The notes beneath the pieces were generated by a model, which worked only from the letters and a program-made list of their open reading frames with translations, was not told where the DNA came from and searched no databases. Positions 32,748 to 43,321 of a DNA stretch of 64,000 nt are shown one piece after another. This stretch comes from Sycon ciliatum (taxonomy: Eukaryota > Porifera > Calcarea > Leucosolenida > Sycettidae). The stretch covers positions 15,228,647-15,292,646 of the forward strand of contig NC_088649.1 in NCBI RefSeq assembly GCF_964019385.1, given 5' to 3'. Made by a program: the position numbers and the translations under genes. Each line of letters starts with the position of its first letter. The stretch's first letter is position 1.

Positions 32748-34048
32748 TAACCAAACTTATAGCAATTTGAAAATGTTTGACAATTTTTCATAAAAAAACT
32801 TGACAACATAGTTCTTCTGTAGAGTGCCGCTGGCAACTCCATCGATGAACTCCATCAATGAGCGCAGGGAGAAAGTTTAGAAACCCTTTGAGCGAGAACG
32901 TGTTTTCAAAAAGGAAGCACAAATATGCCGCGTAACTTCCCCTCTAGTATGGCCCCATCAAAGCCACTCGCTGACTACTTACCAGTAAAATGGGGTTGGA
33001 CGGTTGTCAGATTACTGAGCTGACATGTTTTCTGCCAACACAACCATAAGCAGTTGTCAACTCTCAAGACTAAAAGAGCTTGCGAAGAAAGTGAGAAACC
33101 TTGGCTATGAAAGCACATGAAGCGTCAGAACAAAATCGAGCAAACTTGGACCTAGATTACCAGTGTCTGCTCCAGAGCCAGGTCAGTGGCCCTGTTTGTG
33201 AGTACTTGGACCTTTTGGAAAAAGAACACTGGATTACCTGCTACCCGGTCGGAAGTCCTGTCGAGTACTATACTTTTTTATACTTCGAGGGTATACCGCC
33301 ACTGACAGGCTGCATACGCGTGCAGATGCGTGCGGCCAGAGTGCCCAGTGCGAGTACGTTCATACATGTACATGTACAATCATGTACATCAGGAAGTCGA
33401 AAGTAAGTTTACGACTCCCTGACACACAGTAGCCGCACTTGAACGCATCTGGCCCTGGCCCAGTGTTGCAGGAGTTGTGCCAGGTAGACGTGTACCCGGT
33501 TTGTGTTAAATCTTAGAGCAGGTACTGCATACCCTATCATATCTGTGTACATGGGTATACAGAGTCAGTGTTGTTGCGTCCCACTCAGCACCCTTCTGGT
33601 TCATTTCGGCACCAGCACTCTTTGCGTATGCAGAGCTGAGTAGAGTGCAAGTTCGGACCACAAGTACACTGTAGCAGCTAGTTGCGAACCTAACCTGTGC
33701 CGTGATGCACGGCACGTGTGTGCATCTACTTTATCCCTGAGTAACACACCAGGTATATTGTGCACAATAGGGCACAGTAAATAATCAGCATGCATCGCAG
33801 TTTTCTGCAATATACATGTATTCCTGAAGTCACTTTACACCTCAGAAGAATTGCGTCGCTAACTGTTAGTTATTCCCTAGGTCATTATGAATCGTAGAAA
33901 ACCCGTCATACAATAGGTTCAAGCTAAAGTACCGTATCACCATGGTAATTACCTGGAAATTCGGTGTGTTTTCTACGTTTTTGTTAAACAAGCAGCAATG
34001 TGCCACAGAAATTACCATGGTGATAGAGTAGATGACCGTGTGAAGCGG

Positions 34049-34934
34049 GCATCTCAGCCTGAGTCCTTAGGATATATGTTATACTTGTAGGTGTAAGGTT
34101 AGGGTGTTTCACCGGGTAGAGGCGACGGTTTCAAATAGGACACAGGTTGCAAACCGGAACGGACTCAACATTCACTTTCTCTCTTGGTATTTTGATTAGA
34201 AAACATATGTCACAGTGAGACTACGATGTGTTATACTCCGAGCCAAAATTTCATGGCTCTGCGATGACCAGACGCGCCATACCAAGCAGGTGAGTTTTTG
34301 ACGTGTTGCTTCGCACTGCGACTTGAGTTTTACGACTTTCGAAAAATCAACTTCTTGTCGCAGGTAAACAGCGGCTCGCCTCTTGCAAATAAAGCACCGC
34401 ATACCAATCAAAACTAATGGAAGCACACACAAGGCTTATTGTTACTCTGTACTGGCCGTCGTGGAGCGATAGCAATTACCTAATTTCAGACCCAGAGTGA
34501 ATTTGACGTGCACTCTAAAACGTGTCCGGTTTGGAGCCACCTCTGATTTGAACTTTTTTGAAGCAAAAAATTGGGCAACTTGGAGGCAATGGGTCAACAC
34601 AAAGGAGTGGCTCAGTTCGATTGACTCTGGCCCCAGAGCAAACTTCAACATGCCAGTTTCCTTCCACAAACATATTTCGAGTGAAAAATCAACGCTGATG
34701 ATCGGTTTGGGTCTATACAAATTTGGCTGTCAAGGCGTTCCGGAATCGAACCGTCTACTCTACCAGAACACTGAGTTGTTGGCATAAGCCGGTAACTTTT
34801 GTCGAGCCTGTTTTAGGCTACCACCTCCTCCAAATATGCTAATATCTCTTGACTGTCCAAAAGATGTGCCGAGCAGACACTTTCTTCATCTCTTGACTGC
34901 TTTGTGTGTTGTGTGTATGGGTACGTGTATCCAG
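34049..34934 (+). other. Intron end without recognisable genes
   Basis: No domain, repeat family or RNA recognised. ORFs at 34442-34787 on either strand show no known motif. Confidence 0.4.
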
Positions 34935-35084
34935 CCATTCAACTGCAGTGCCAGTCTGGCTACCTGCCCTGCCTGCTTTCCAGTGGCTGTATCCTGCCAT
35001 CTCAGCGCTGCGACGGTGTTTGGTACGACTGTGCTGATGGCTCTGATGCACAGTACTGCCCAGGCAAGGTCACACCAGCTCCAG
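34935..35084 (+). CDS. Host gene exon: LDL receptor class A module
   Basis: The acceptor ends CGTGTATCCAG and the donor is GTAAGC; phase 1-1, 150 bp. Six cysteines and the calcium box CDGVWYDCADGSD match the LDLa consensus. LDLa modules bind ligands through acidic residues held by calcium. It is 20.3 kb from the previous exon but in the same strand and phase, so membership of the same gene is likely, not proven. Confidence 0.9.
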
Positions 35085-35277
35085 GTAAGCACCAGCAGCA
35101 GCACTGATAGTAGTACCATGACTTCTATTATTATTACAGGGTGCGACAGAGCTCTCGGCCATTGAAGAAAATGTTGAGTCACCTCCACCACCACACTGCG
35201 CTCTTTAGCCGACTAGACCCTCCTGCGCACAACCATCACCATTGCGAGGACACTTCCGTAGACGATATTTATTAACT

Positions 35278-35321
35278 CCTTCAGACAGCTGTTTCGCTAA
35301 TACATAGCTCATCAGTGAAGG
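35278..35321 (-). ncRNA. Type I hammerhead ribozyme (all core elements present)
   Basis: On the minus strand: stem I CCTTCA, core CTGATGA, stem II GCTA-TGTAT-TAGC, core GAA, short palindromic stem III ACAGCTGT, cleavage-site C, then TGAAGG closing stem I with six perfect pairs. This is a complete type I hammerhead with the very short stem III known from Penelope-like elements and retrozymes, which usually self-cleave as dimers. It lies in the intron after the LDLa exon, antisense to the host gene. Confidence 0.85.
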
Positions 35322-36094
35322 TAGATATTGAATGATTAAAAATATAGATCAAACTGCTATTATATAGGGGGTTTCCACATAAAAAACTGGCATAGCTGAG
35401 GTGATAACGCGGGAAAAGGAAAGTGTGAAGTACTGTTGACGCGCATTGGACATGCATGCAGCGTCGGATATTCGGCGCGGAAAATCAATCACTATTCAAT
35501 GCAGAAATAAAGTGCCAGAATCAGTACTATGTAGCTAGTAGTGAGAGTCTGTGTACTAGTATTGCAGTTGTCTGAGCGCCATGAAGGCCTGCGAACGCAC
35601 CTCACGACCCGCCGACGTCGACAGCCACAGCAGCCCCTGGGGCATGACACTGTACTGCTCGCCCGTCGCGCCAAAACGCTTGGCAGTCACTAGGCTTCAT
35701 GCCACCGATGTTGTCCGCAAGCTACCTTGTTATCTACCCATCACCCACTGCCACTGACACGCTGGGAGGCCCCGCGGCATTCGCCCAGTATATTGTCGTC
35801 AGAGCTGTGTCGACGGTACAATAACGCTGGTAGAAACAAACAGTTGGTCGTATAGTATTGCGTCCTCCGGATTGTCCCTTGACTCGTCTTGTCCCTCTTC
35901 TTGCTCTGACGCTAATGACTTCTATTACAAGCAAAATGTAGAGCTACTGTTGACCGCTATTCACTGCTGTATTTATTTTATTACTTTGCATGGCCATGTT
36001 GAGGCAGTCTTCGCATCAATTTCCTTTACACAATGCGTGTACTACAATGTATTCAAAACCAACGTCTGTGCCACGCACACATACGGAAACGTTT

Positions 36095-36520
36095 TAGGGA
36101 TGAAACGAGTACTGTAATTTCACAAATTTTCGGTGTATTATATCGAAAACTCGAGCGCTTGCTCGAAAATTCGAAAGGAGTGAGGACTCGTTTCGCAAAA
36201 TACTCAAAGTATCTTATGCACAGTGTACTGTATGCTTGTACATCAAGCACGTCTGTTACTCTGACCAGTACTGATAACCCATGCAAGTGTGAAATTATTA
36301 CTTGTCCCTACTTACCAACAAAAGACGTAGTTCAGACTATTTCCTGCACTAGGCTGCATGCAAGACTACATGTGTATCAGTTGTAATACGTTCAGTGTTA
36401 CGAGAGTGTGTGCAGTACATTGTTTTATGTTGTCAGTAAAATACTCGTACTCGCTCGAATACTCGCTCGTTTTTTCAAAGAGTACTCGAGTCCTCAATTT
36501 TGGCACTCGTTTCACCCCTA
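36095..36520. mobile_element. hAT-like MITE (TAGGGRTGAAACGAGT ends)
   Basis: Inverted ends TAGGGATGAAACGAGTACT and complement CACTCGTTTCACCCCTA. Subterminal CTCGAGCGCTTGCTCGAA and ACTCGCTCGAATACTCGCTC tracts. Such ends are common in hAT MITEs. No clear 8-bp duplication. It lies directly before the CCP exon. Confidence 0.55.
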
Positions 36521-36582
36521 GGCCAAACATGCATGCACTGAATGCCTGTGCTCTGTGCTCTGTGCACTCTGTGCTTGTGCAG

Positions 36583-36759
36583 GTCAAACCGACTGCCAGG
36601 TCCTGTCACCACCGGCACTGGGCTCAATGACCGTGAACGGCTTGATGTTCAGCAACACGACCACGTTTGTGTGCACATCTCCCTATGTCCTTATGGGCTC
36701 GGCCGTGCGGACTTGTGAAATCAACGGCCAGTGGAGCGGTGTGCAGCCAACTTGCGTCC
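36583..36759 (+). CDS. Host gene exon: CCP/sushi module
   Basis: The acceptor ends GTGCTTGTGCAG and the donor is GTAAGT; phase 1-1, 177 bp. It has four cysteines with the sushi spacing, TCEINGQWSG before the last cysteine, and an FVC..Y central strand. CCP modules mediate protein-protein contacts in complement and adhesion proteins. It follows the LDLa exon in phase. Confidence 0.92.
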
Positions 36760-37004
36760 GTAAGTACATGTACCAATGCTCGACTGGCTTGTATTATGCA
36801 TTCCCGTTCATCACACCGCTCATACTGTCAAATGCTGCCTCTTCTCATTCACAATGGCATGGGTCACAGTAGATAGGCCTGGTGCAGGTATTGCCAGTTC
36901 CTTGCTTGCTGCAGTACAGTATGACATATTAACTTAACTGGTAAGCAGTGCATGTGTGCATGGCAAGTGTTAATTTTGTCCATTGCTTCCCAACCCATGT
37001 GTAG

Positions 37005-37079
37005 TGACGACTGCTGCTCTAAGTGCGGCCAGTGACGAGCTAGTCAAGGACTCCGTCTCAGAACGCATGACACAAACGT
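37005..37079 (+). CDS. Host gene exon: short Ala/Ser/Thr-rich segment
   Basis: The acceptor ends CATGTGTAG and the donor is GTAAGC; the 75-bp stretch is open and phase 1-1, matching the CCP exon before it. The peptide (TTAALSAASDELVKDSVSER and a few more residues) has no cysteine or domain. It is probably a linker. Support is splice consensus and phase only. The next exon was not found. Confidence 0.45.
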
Positions 37080-37329
37080 GTAAGCCTAGTATTGCTGCAT
37101 AATTAAGAGCAATTTCTCCTACTGCTGACTGCTGAAAATGTTGTGTCCTTCACAACTAGTCTTTTTGTTCTAAGAAGTCTGCCTCTTTCATCGATTCGTG
37201 TTTACCTAGCTGCGTTACGCTATTAGTAGCCTATTACCTGTTGTGCAATGGGGCTGGCCTAAAAGCTGCTCGCTCAACAGTTGTGTTGCATGGCATAGAG
37301 GGAGAGACGGCAAGCCGCCTCGACATATT

Positions 37330-37835
37330 TGCGGATAGAGCTTTTATTAGAAAGGAAAAGGACATATGGATACGAGTTATGAGTAACTGTCCACCACTGT
37401 AACTAGCTACTACAGTAAAAAAATGCAACAACTAGGCACAAAACTGACAGAGTGCTGAGACATTCGACGACCTGACTCCTAGCTTCAACACATCTCCGTA
37501 GCGCTAACCAACAGCCTTCCAACTTGGAAGGTTCAAGGTTAAAAGGAGAGACCAAAGAGGGGAAGGTAAGCGCAACGAAAATGAGCACAAGCTAGTAATT
37601 GAAGCTACTGTCCCACAAGAACAAGAAATGTTGATTGTTACTGGACGATGACGAAACCAGTATTACCTTTCCCTCTTTGGTCTCTCCTTAACACTACGGA
37701 GATGTGTTGAAGCCAGGAGTCGGGTCGTCAAATGTTTTAGTGCCTGGTTGTTGCACTTTCTGACTGTATTTAGCATATAGTGACAGTTACTCTACACTCA
37801 TATTCATACGTCCTTTTCCTTTCTACATTAATTTT
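37330..37835. repeat. Foldback element with about 190-bp arms
   Basis: The left arm (GGAAAAGGACATATGGATACG, GACGACCTGACTCCTAGCTT) is matched in inverted order by the right arm (AAGCCAGGAGTCGGGTCGTC, ATTCATACGTCCTTTTCC). A roughly 80-bp spacer separates them. No coding region. Confidence 0.75.
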
Positions 37836-37929
37836 ATTATTGCCATATTGGCTCAACATCCGAGTTTCAAAGAGCTTTTAGTGGACGACTTAATCCATTT
37901 TCGGCAATACTTACAACGATCCAATCAGT

Positions 37930-38496
37930 CATATTGTAGATCAGGCTATGCTGTGGGTAAGTATACTACTGGCCTTGTATGGCTTATTGTTTGCCAGCGA
38001 GTATTTGGCATCATCTACTAGTATTCACTCGTTTGACAGCCAAAGAGTATTTGTGTGGGAGGCTGGGAGTCTCGCACCTGACTTGGTCACTTTGCGCCTG
38101 AAGGTCACTAGGACGCGGCCATATACGGTGGAGCCGTCGCAGTTCCATCTACTGTCGACGAAACATGCCCGGTATTGGCTATTCCGGTACATGACAGCCC
38201 ATGCCTGTAGCACCAAGCCTGTGTTCACTTTTGCCAAAGGGATCCACCTTACTCGGCCTTATTTAAATAAGATACTCTGTCACGCTCTCAACTGTTATCA
38301 GGTTAGCTCCCGCTCCATGCCCATTGTTGGAGCGACAGTCCTGGAATCCAGAGTTGCAAGTGAGGTGGTGATACGGCAAGCAGACGGTGGCAAAGTACGG
38401 CTTAAAAGCTCTACATCTGGCAAGTGGCCGGCATACCACCCCAATGGACATTGGAACAGTACACGTAGAGTAGCGTCTCTACGTGACAAGGTATGA
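37930..38496 (+). pseudogene. DIRS-type tyrosine recombinase, catalytic domain, dead
   Basis: One open frame of 182 codons begins MLWVSILLALYGLLFASEYL, aligning with the LAFFGFLRSSEF block of DIRS/Ngaro recombinases. It continues with KPVFTFAKGIHLTRPYLNK (consensus PLF...G.PLTR..) and a GAT..ES...EVVIRQ stretch corresponding to the HSFRIGAAT..G...I..LGRW region. The catalytic Arg in the first block is Phe, and the His-x-x-Arg positions are also lost, so it cannot be active. No RT of a DIRS element is seen beside it. Confidence 0.6.
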
Positions 38497-38739
38497 GCGC
38501 AAGTGAGTTCTTATGCTCTACTAATGTGCATTGATTCTGTGACTATAGTTGGTGTACAGATCTCATCACATGTGCCTTAGGTGGGATTTGCTATTGTCAC
38601 TGTAAAATTCAGCCCTAACAAACAGTGTGATGGATGAATTTGACTCCAGGTATCTGCTTTTGGGAATGCCATGTATGCATGTCTGGCGTGCTGCTGCTAT
38701 AATGTTGTGGCAGCAGGATTTTGGTGCGATGGACTGTTC

Positions 38740-39000
38740 TTGTAACGGTGTACCTACCCATTTGCTATTGCCGGATGCCGTGTTTTGTCAGTTGTGCCTG
38801 TTTGAAGGTGCCAGGCCAGCTTGTGTTGGTGCGTTCCCGTTAAGTTGCCAGGGCACCATATTTGTAACGGCGTTCCCGTTTTGCTGTTGTGGGGCTGTGT
38901 TTGTATCGGTGTGTTCCCGTTGAAGTTGACGGGGCACCACGTTAGTGGATTGTGCCTGTTTGAAGTTGCCAGGCCAATCCTGTAACGCACACCGGTTTGC
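38740..39000. repeat. Imperfect tandem repeat (GTTCCCGTT/GCCAGGGCACC)
   Basis: Variants of TGTGCCTGTTTGAAGKTGCCAGGC and GTGCGTTCCCGTTRAGTTGNCRGGGCACC recur several times. It is a degenerate minisatellite. Confidence 0.5.
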
Positions 39001-41103
39001 TGATAATTGGGGACATGTTTGTCCATTTTGCTCGAGATTCACATGGCTGCGCCAGTTGCCTTGTGCGGATTAGACTGCTATCTGGCACTAGTCTTGATCT
39101 GTTTTATTCAGATTCAGATCAGCTATTGTTCCTATACGAGAAAATCTGTGGGTGCACATCCAATTCATTTGCAGATTTGCGTGCTTCTCCTGCAACGGGC
39201 GTTTACATGGTACATGGTGTGTGGGCGTATGTGTGGTGTGTTCATGCTGTACAGGCCAGTATTGCCAAGCACTGGGGACCTTTGGCAATCTGAAGAATGT
39301 TTTGTCCGAGAATCGATCCTTGGACCTGTGGCGTTGCAGTTGTGGTGCTCCCGACCCTCTTGCGCGATGGCCGCGGAGACTTGGCGAAAAGGTTCGAGAC
39401 ATACGGCATCTCAATATCTTCCACCACAATCAGTACATCAGCACCACCATCGAGAGTAGCGACATCAGCAATAGAAGACGCACATGATATCATTCACCCT
39501 TACGGCCTTAGCGAAGACCCGGGAATACCTGAGAAGATGTTAGCCGCAACTTTACTGGAAAAGTCGTCGGTGACAACGGCACTCCATATTTTAGCTGCAT
39601 GCAGTTAGGTCTCTCAACAAGTCTACCCAAAGTTTTCAAGCTAATACACAAGCAAATTCACTAGGGGCCGAGTATATTTTCCTACACCTCTCCCTGTTTG
39701 TTGTTGTTATTTCTGCATTCAAATTGTTTGTGTACCTGTACATTTATTACAGTAGAGCCACGCATCCACGGCTGTTGTTTCCAAGGGGTCAGGCTGGTCA
39801 GTTATACAAAACCTTTCAGCAATCTGGCCTTAGGCTTAGTTCCTTGACTTCTTGTACCACTTTCTTAGATGCACATCCCACTGGATAGTGAGCAATACGT
39901 GTGTAGCAGAATCTGTATTCCAGAAAAGCAGAGACTTGAGTCTATTGACACTGCGTTTCTTTTTAAAACGTTATTGGCTGTGGTGTTCCTAGAGGTATAC
40001 ACGTACATTCCTGGGTCCCACCTTCTGTGACGCCCGACTGTATTCGTGGTGCCTCAACAACTTTTAATTTTGTGCACTCGGGAAAACCTGCCTGAGGCTG
40101 TGAGGCTGCAGAGTGTTGGCTGTGTTTGCTTTAAAAAACCATCAGGTCTCCCCAGATTTTCTAGTCTGGCCCTGAATTTTGCCACTCTTCGGTTTCAAAA
40201 CCTAGTGTGGTGGTGGAAAGCCTAGCAGTGTTGTGTGTGCATGTGTGTATTTTGTACAGTGCTGGCCAGAGAAATCCAACCTCGTTAATAAAGTAGCGCC
40301 GCGTTCGAGAGCACAGACCGGTCCAGTATGTTTACTACTAGGGCTGCGTAGCGCCCGGTGCAATTTTATTCATAAGGTGTGATTTATTTGGCCAGCACTG
40401 TAGTTAGAAGTAGGTCCTCTAAGGTCCTCTGTTTGTGCGCAATTGTGGTCACAGTGGCAGTAGTGGGTGAGGGGTAGACTCAGTTACTACGAAGATGGCG
40501 TATACATGATGGTGTATACAGTCATGTAGTTGAATGTTACTTCGGGCTTAGACCCAGAGGTTCTTGCAATGATGACCCCGGGTTTATGTACATGTATCAT
40601 TCAGCTACCGTTGTCATAATGGCACTAGTTGATAGAACACCTGTATAAGTACAGGCTGTATATCTAGCATTTTCCAAAATAGCACTCCGTACTTCGAGGC
40701 TGCAGCCGTTCTGCAAGCAACGTTGTATGTGTTGATCGGTTGACAGCATGTCACAAAGCCGAGGACACACTAGTGTATCAGGAGCACTGTTTTTTAACAC
40801 AGTGCGTCCCCCGCCTTGTCATGTTAATTAACAAACAAGGCTTACCTATACCAACATTATACATGCAGGGCTGTGTATGCAGTTTCAAAAGTCTTCCTTG
40901 TTGAAGTAGAATACCGTGCTTGTGGGGGCTTTAGTAGTTCCTTTGCCAGATGTTCTATGCGTATCTCAATGACGTATCAGTTTCAGCACTCGGGCAAGAC
41001 ACATTCAGGCCTACACATGTAGCCTTGAATTCTGGCTTGGAGGCATTATTTATCTATTTTCATGGCTGCTAGGTTCATCCTTAGTTAAGAGTTATTTCTC
41101 CGT
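39001..41103. other. No gene recognised
   Basis: About 2 kb without a recognised domain, repeat family or RNA. An open stretch near 39297-39608 has no known motif and no splice support. Confidence 0.4.
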
Positions 41104-41165
41104 GATTTGCTGATGAGTCCACAAAGGACGAAACAGCTAGACAGTACTAGTGCTGTCCCCAGATC
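41104..41165 (+). ncRNA. Hammerhead ribozyme with long stem III
   Basis: On the + strand: stem I GATTTG, core CTGATGA, stem II GTCC-ACAAA-GGAC, core GAA, stem III ACAGC pairing with GCTGT across a loop that contains its own short hairpin, cleavage-site C, two extra C, then CAGATC closing stem I (six pairs, one G-U). The core is intact; the CC insertion between the cleavage site and stem I may impair it. Confidence 0.62.
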
Positions 41166-41198
41166 GTGTATTCTAAATCCATAATACTGACGCTCAAT

Positions 41199-41241
41199 CT
41201 CCAGACAGCTGTTTCAGCCTTTTTAGGTCCCATCAGTGGAG
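41199..41241 (-). ncRNA. Type I hammerhead ribozyme, partly decayed
   Basis: On the minus strand: stem I CTCCA, CTGATGG (last core A replaced by G), a weak stem II GACC..GGCT, GAA, stem III ACAGCTGT, cleavage-site C, then TGGAG closing stem I with five pairs. It has the same stem III and layout as the ribozyme at 35278-35321. It faces the + strand ribozyme at 41104-41165, 33 bases away. Confidence 0.6.
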
Positions 41242-42787
41242 CTCAGAGCGGGAGGTTAAACAAATGGCAATACGGTCTATATGAAATGAACAAAAAAAGC
41301 AATTTGAAAATGGCTCACAGCATCAAAGTCAGCGATCTGCAAGACACGCACAAAGAGAGCTTTGCACGAAGGCAGATACATATTACATATACCTTTGACA
41401 CTAACCAAAAAGAGTGCTCAATCAAGTCAACGCAAGGCAGCGTAATGCGGTGATCGAGTCTATAAAATGCTATAGTGACATGTAGCCAGGCCCCCAGCAC
41501 AATAAGCTGACTTGCATCATGCTAAAATCGTTCACACAAATCTCTTATAATAATTATTATATAGATTGCAGGATAGGGTGGTTGCACCAGGAAGTGCTGT
41601 CTCTGCGATAGTGGGACCAGCCAAGATTGCAGTACAGTCGTCCACCATCAATCCAGCACTTCATTGGCCCACGCCGTCGATACACCAGCATGATTTCCGG
41701 AGTTATTACCATTCATTGACACATGCCCCCCCCCCCCGTTCTTCGGCACCTGACCCGAGTTCTATTTGGGCCGCACTACTTTGTAGCAGTCATACTATAG
41801 TACTAGAACTGGATGCACGTGATATCCACTGGAGCTGGCGCTGGCCATGAGCTGACCCACCGCCGTGCCTCCCAGTGTCAATTTTGCTTATGTGATCCTA
41901 CCACAATCTGGAACATTATCAGTACTCGCCTCTGTTGACTTGCCAGCACTAGTTCTGGTGGATCCGGGCATGTTTCTGCCTTCTCTTAAGCATGTATTCT
42001 CCTGCAGGCGCATCTGTCACCTCCTTCTAATGCGCTAGCACATTTTCTGTGGAGATTCAACGACACATACACCAGAAAATACAGAACGGAACAGTGGCTG
42101 CCAATGCGACACAAGTACCACATAGACCTAAAAACTCATAAGTACCCTGGGAGTTAGATGCATTTACGGGCAGTATGCCAGGATTTGCGCAGCTAATTTA
42201 AAATCAGATTAGCAATGCTGTGTGCTACCTAGGCGGCATCTTGGACTCAAAAACCAACCGATTGTGGTCCAACCCAACCGACAGCGTTGTCGGTGGGTTC
42301 CGATTGGCAGGTGTTGGATGGACGTATGATCCATGCGTCCCCACAAGCAATGAGAAGTTAACAATGCCACTAACGATATAATATCGCGGACAGCAGTACA
42401 ATGAAACTGGGCCATTCATTATCAGCAATATCAGGGGTATATCCCATCCGATAAGACGTACAGCTCGTGTATGGCAGACTTTACAGCAGGTCCCGACATA
42501 GCTTTCCCCGTGCCCTTTACCACTCCTGGGCCAAAACTGTTGTACAATATTCGAGAGGGTCTAGCCTAGTGAGTGTGAACAGAACCTGGCAAACCATATC
42601 TCCAAGTGATTCACATGTTGGTATATTCTCCGTTATCATACATCAATTCCGAGCAATTTGACACCCGAATATTCTCGCACCACTACTGCTGAAGTATTGA
42701 CCACAAACCATGTTCCATTTGACTTACAAACGGAACTTGCAAAAGGCATGAGAGCACTGGAATCTGTAAAGACTCTCGCATTATTAG
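41242..42787. other. No gene recognised
   Basis: No domain-bearing ORF or repeat boundary identified. A C run of 10 occurs near 41730. Confidence 0.4.
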
Positions 42788-43321
42788 TAGGGCTGAAACG
42801 ATCATTCAATAACTCTTAACGATCAACCAATATCATTAACGATCGATATATTGGTTTTATCGATTCTTGTCGGCTCTACCCGTGTACCTCGAACACCAGT
42901 TTATGAAAAAGTTCCACGATACTTTTGCTACGTTAGAAATTTGTGGCACCGCACTGTTGACATCTGTAGACATCTGACTGGTTTATGAACATGACCTAGA
43001 GAATTTCATGTTGTTTCTAGAGTGAAGAATCTTGTCATTACCCTCCAGCAACTGCTCTTATCTCTGACCTTTCCCGCAAATGAACTGAAAAGACAAAGAG
43101 TGCTCTCTTCCGATCTCTTTCAAAGCCACAAATCAATTTTACTGCGCTTGAAAGTACATGATTGTACTCGTATTCACTATCGGATGGAGTGCAAGGGCTG
43201 GAATACTGTCACTCATATACATGCATAAAAAATTGTTAGCACTCGTTTTGAACACTAACGATTATCGATTGCACTCTTAACGATCGATACGCGAGTTATC
43301 GGTATAATTGTTTCAGCCCTA
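42788..43321. mobile_element. hAT-like MITE (TAGGGCTGAAACGATCA ends)
   Basis: The inverted ends TAGGGCTGAAACGATCA and complement TGTTTCAGCCCTA, plus subterminal CTTAACGATC repeats in both orientations. The flanks ATTATTAG and ATTATTTA are a near 8-bp duplication, typical of hAT. A related end occurs near 7598. Confidence 0.65.

Larger units (their letters stand above)
28630..34048. repeat. Dispersed segment, copy I (inverted relative to 54295-62427)
   Basis: After subtraction of transposon copy B (28739-31733), this matches the reverse complement of 54295-54422 plus 60879-62427 nearly base for base. An extra stretch of about 790 bp (32961-33753) is absent from copy II, without visible target duplication, so copy II may have lost it. 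Both copies contain the GGGTTCCACTGC MITE and a 64-residue ORF. Confidence 0.85.

Noticed and set aside
33101-33406. 101-codon ORF in the segment unique to copy I
   Set aside because: No recognised domain, not present in copy II, no splice support.
39001-39608. Open frames resembling a membrane helix (39.0 kb) or a cytoplasmic tail (39.3-39.6 kb) for the host gene
   Set aside because: No acceptor/donor pair in phase 1; cannot be joined to the exon at 37005-37079.
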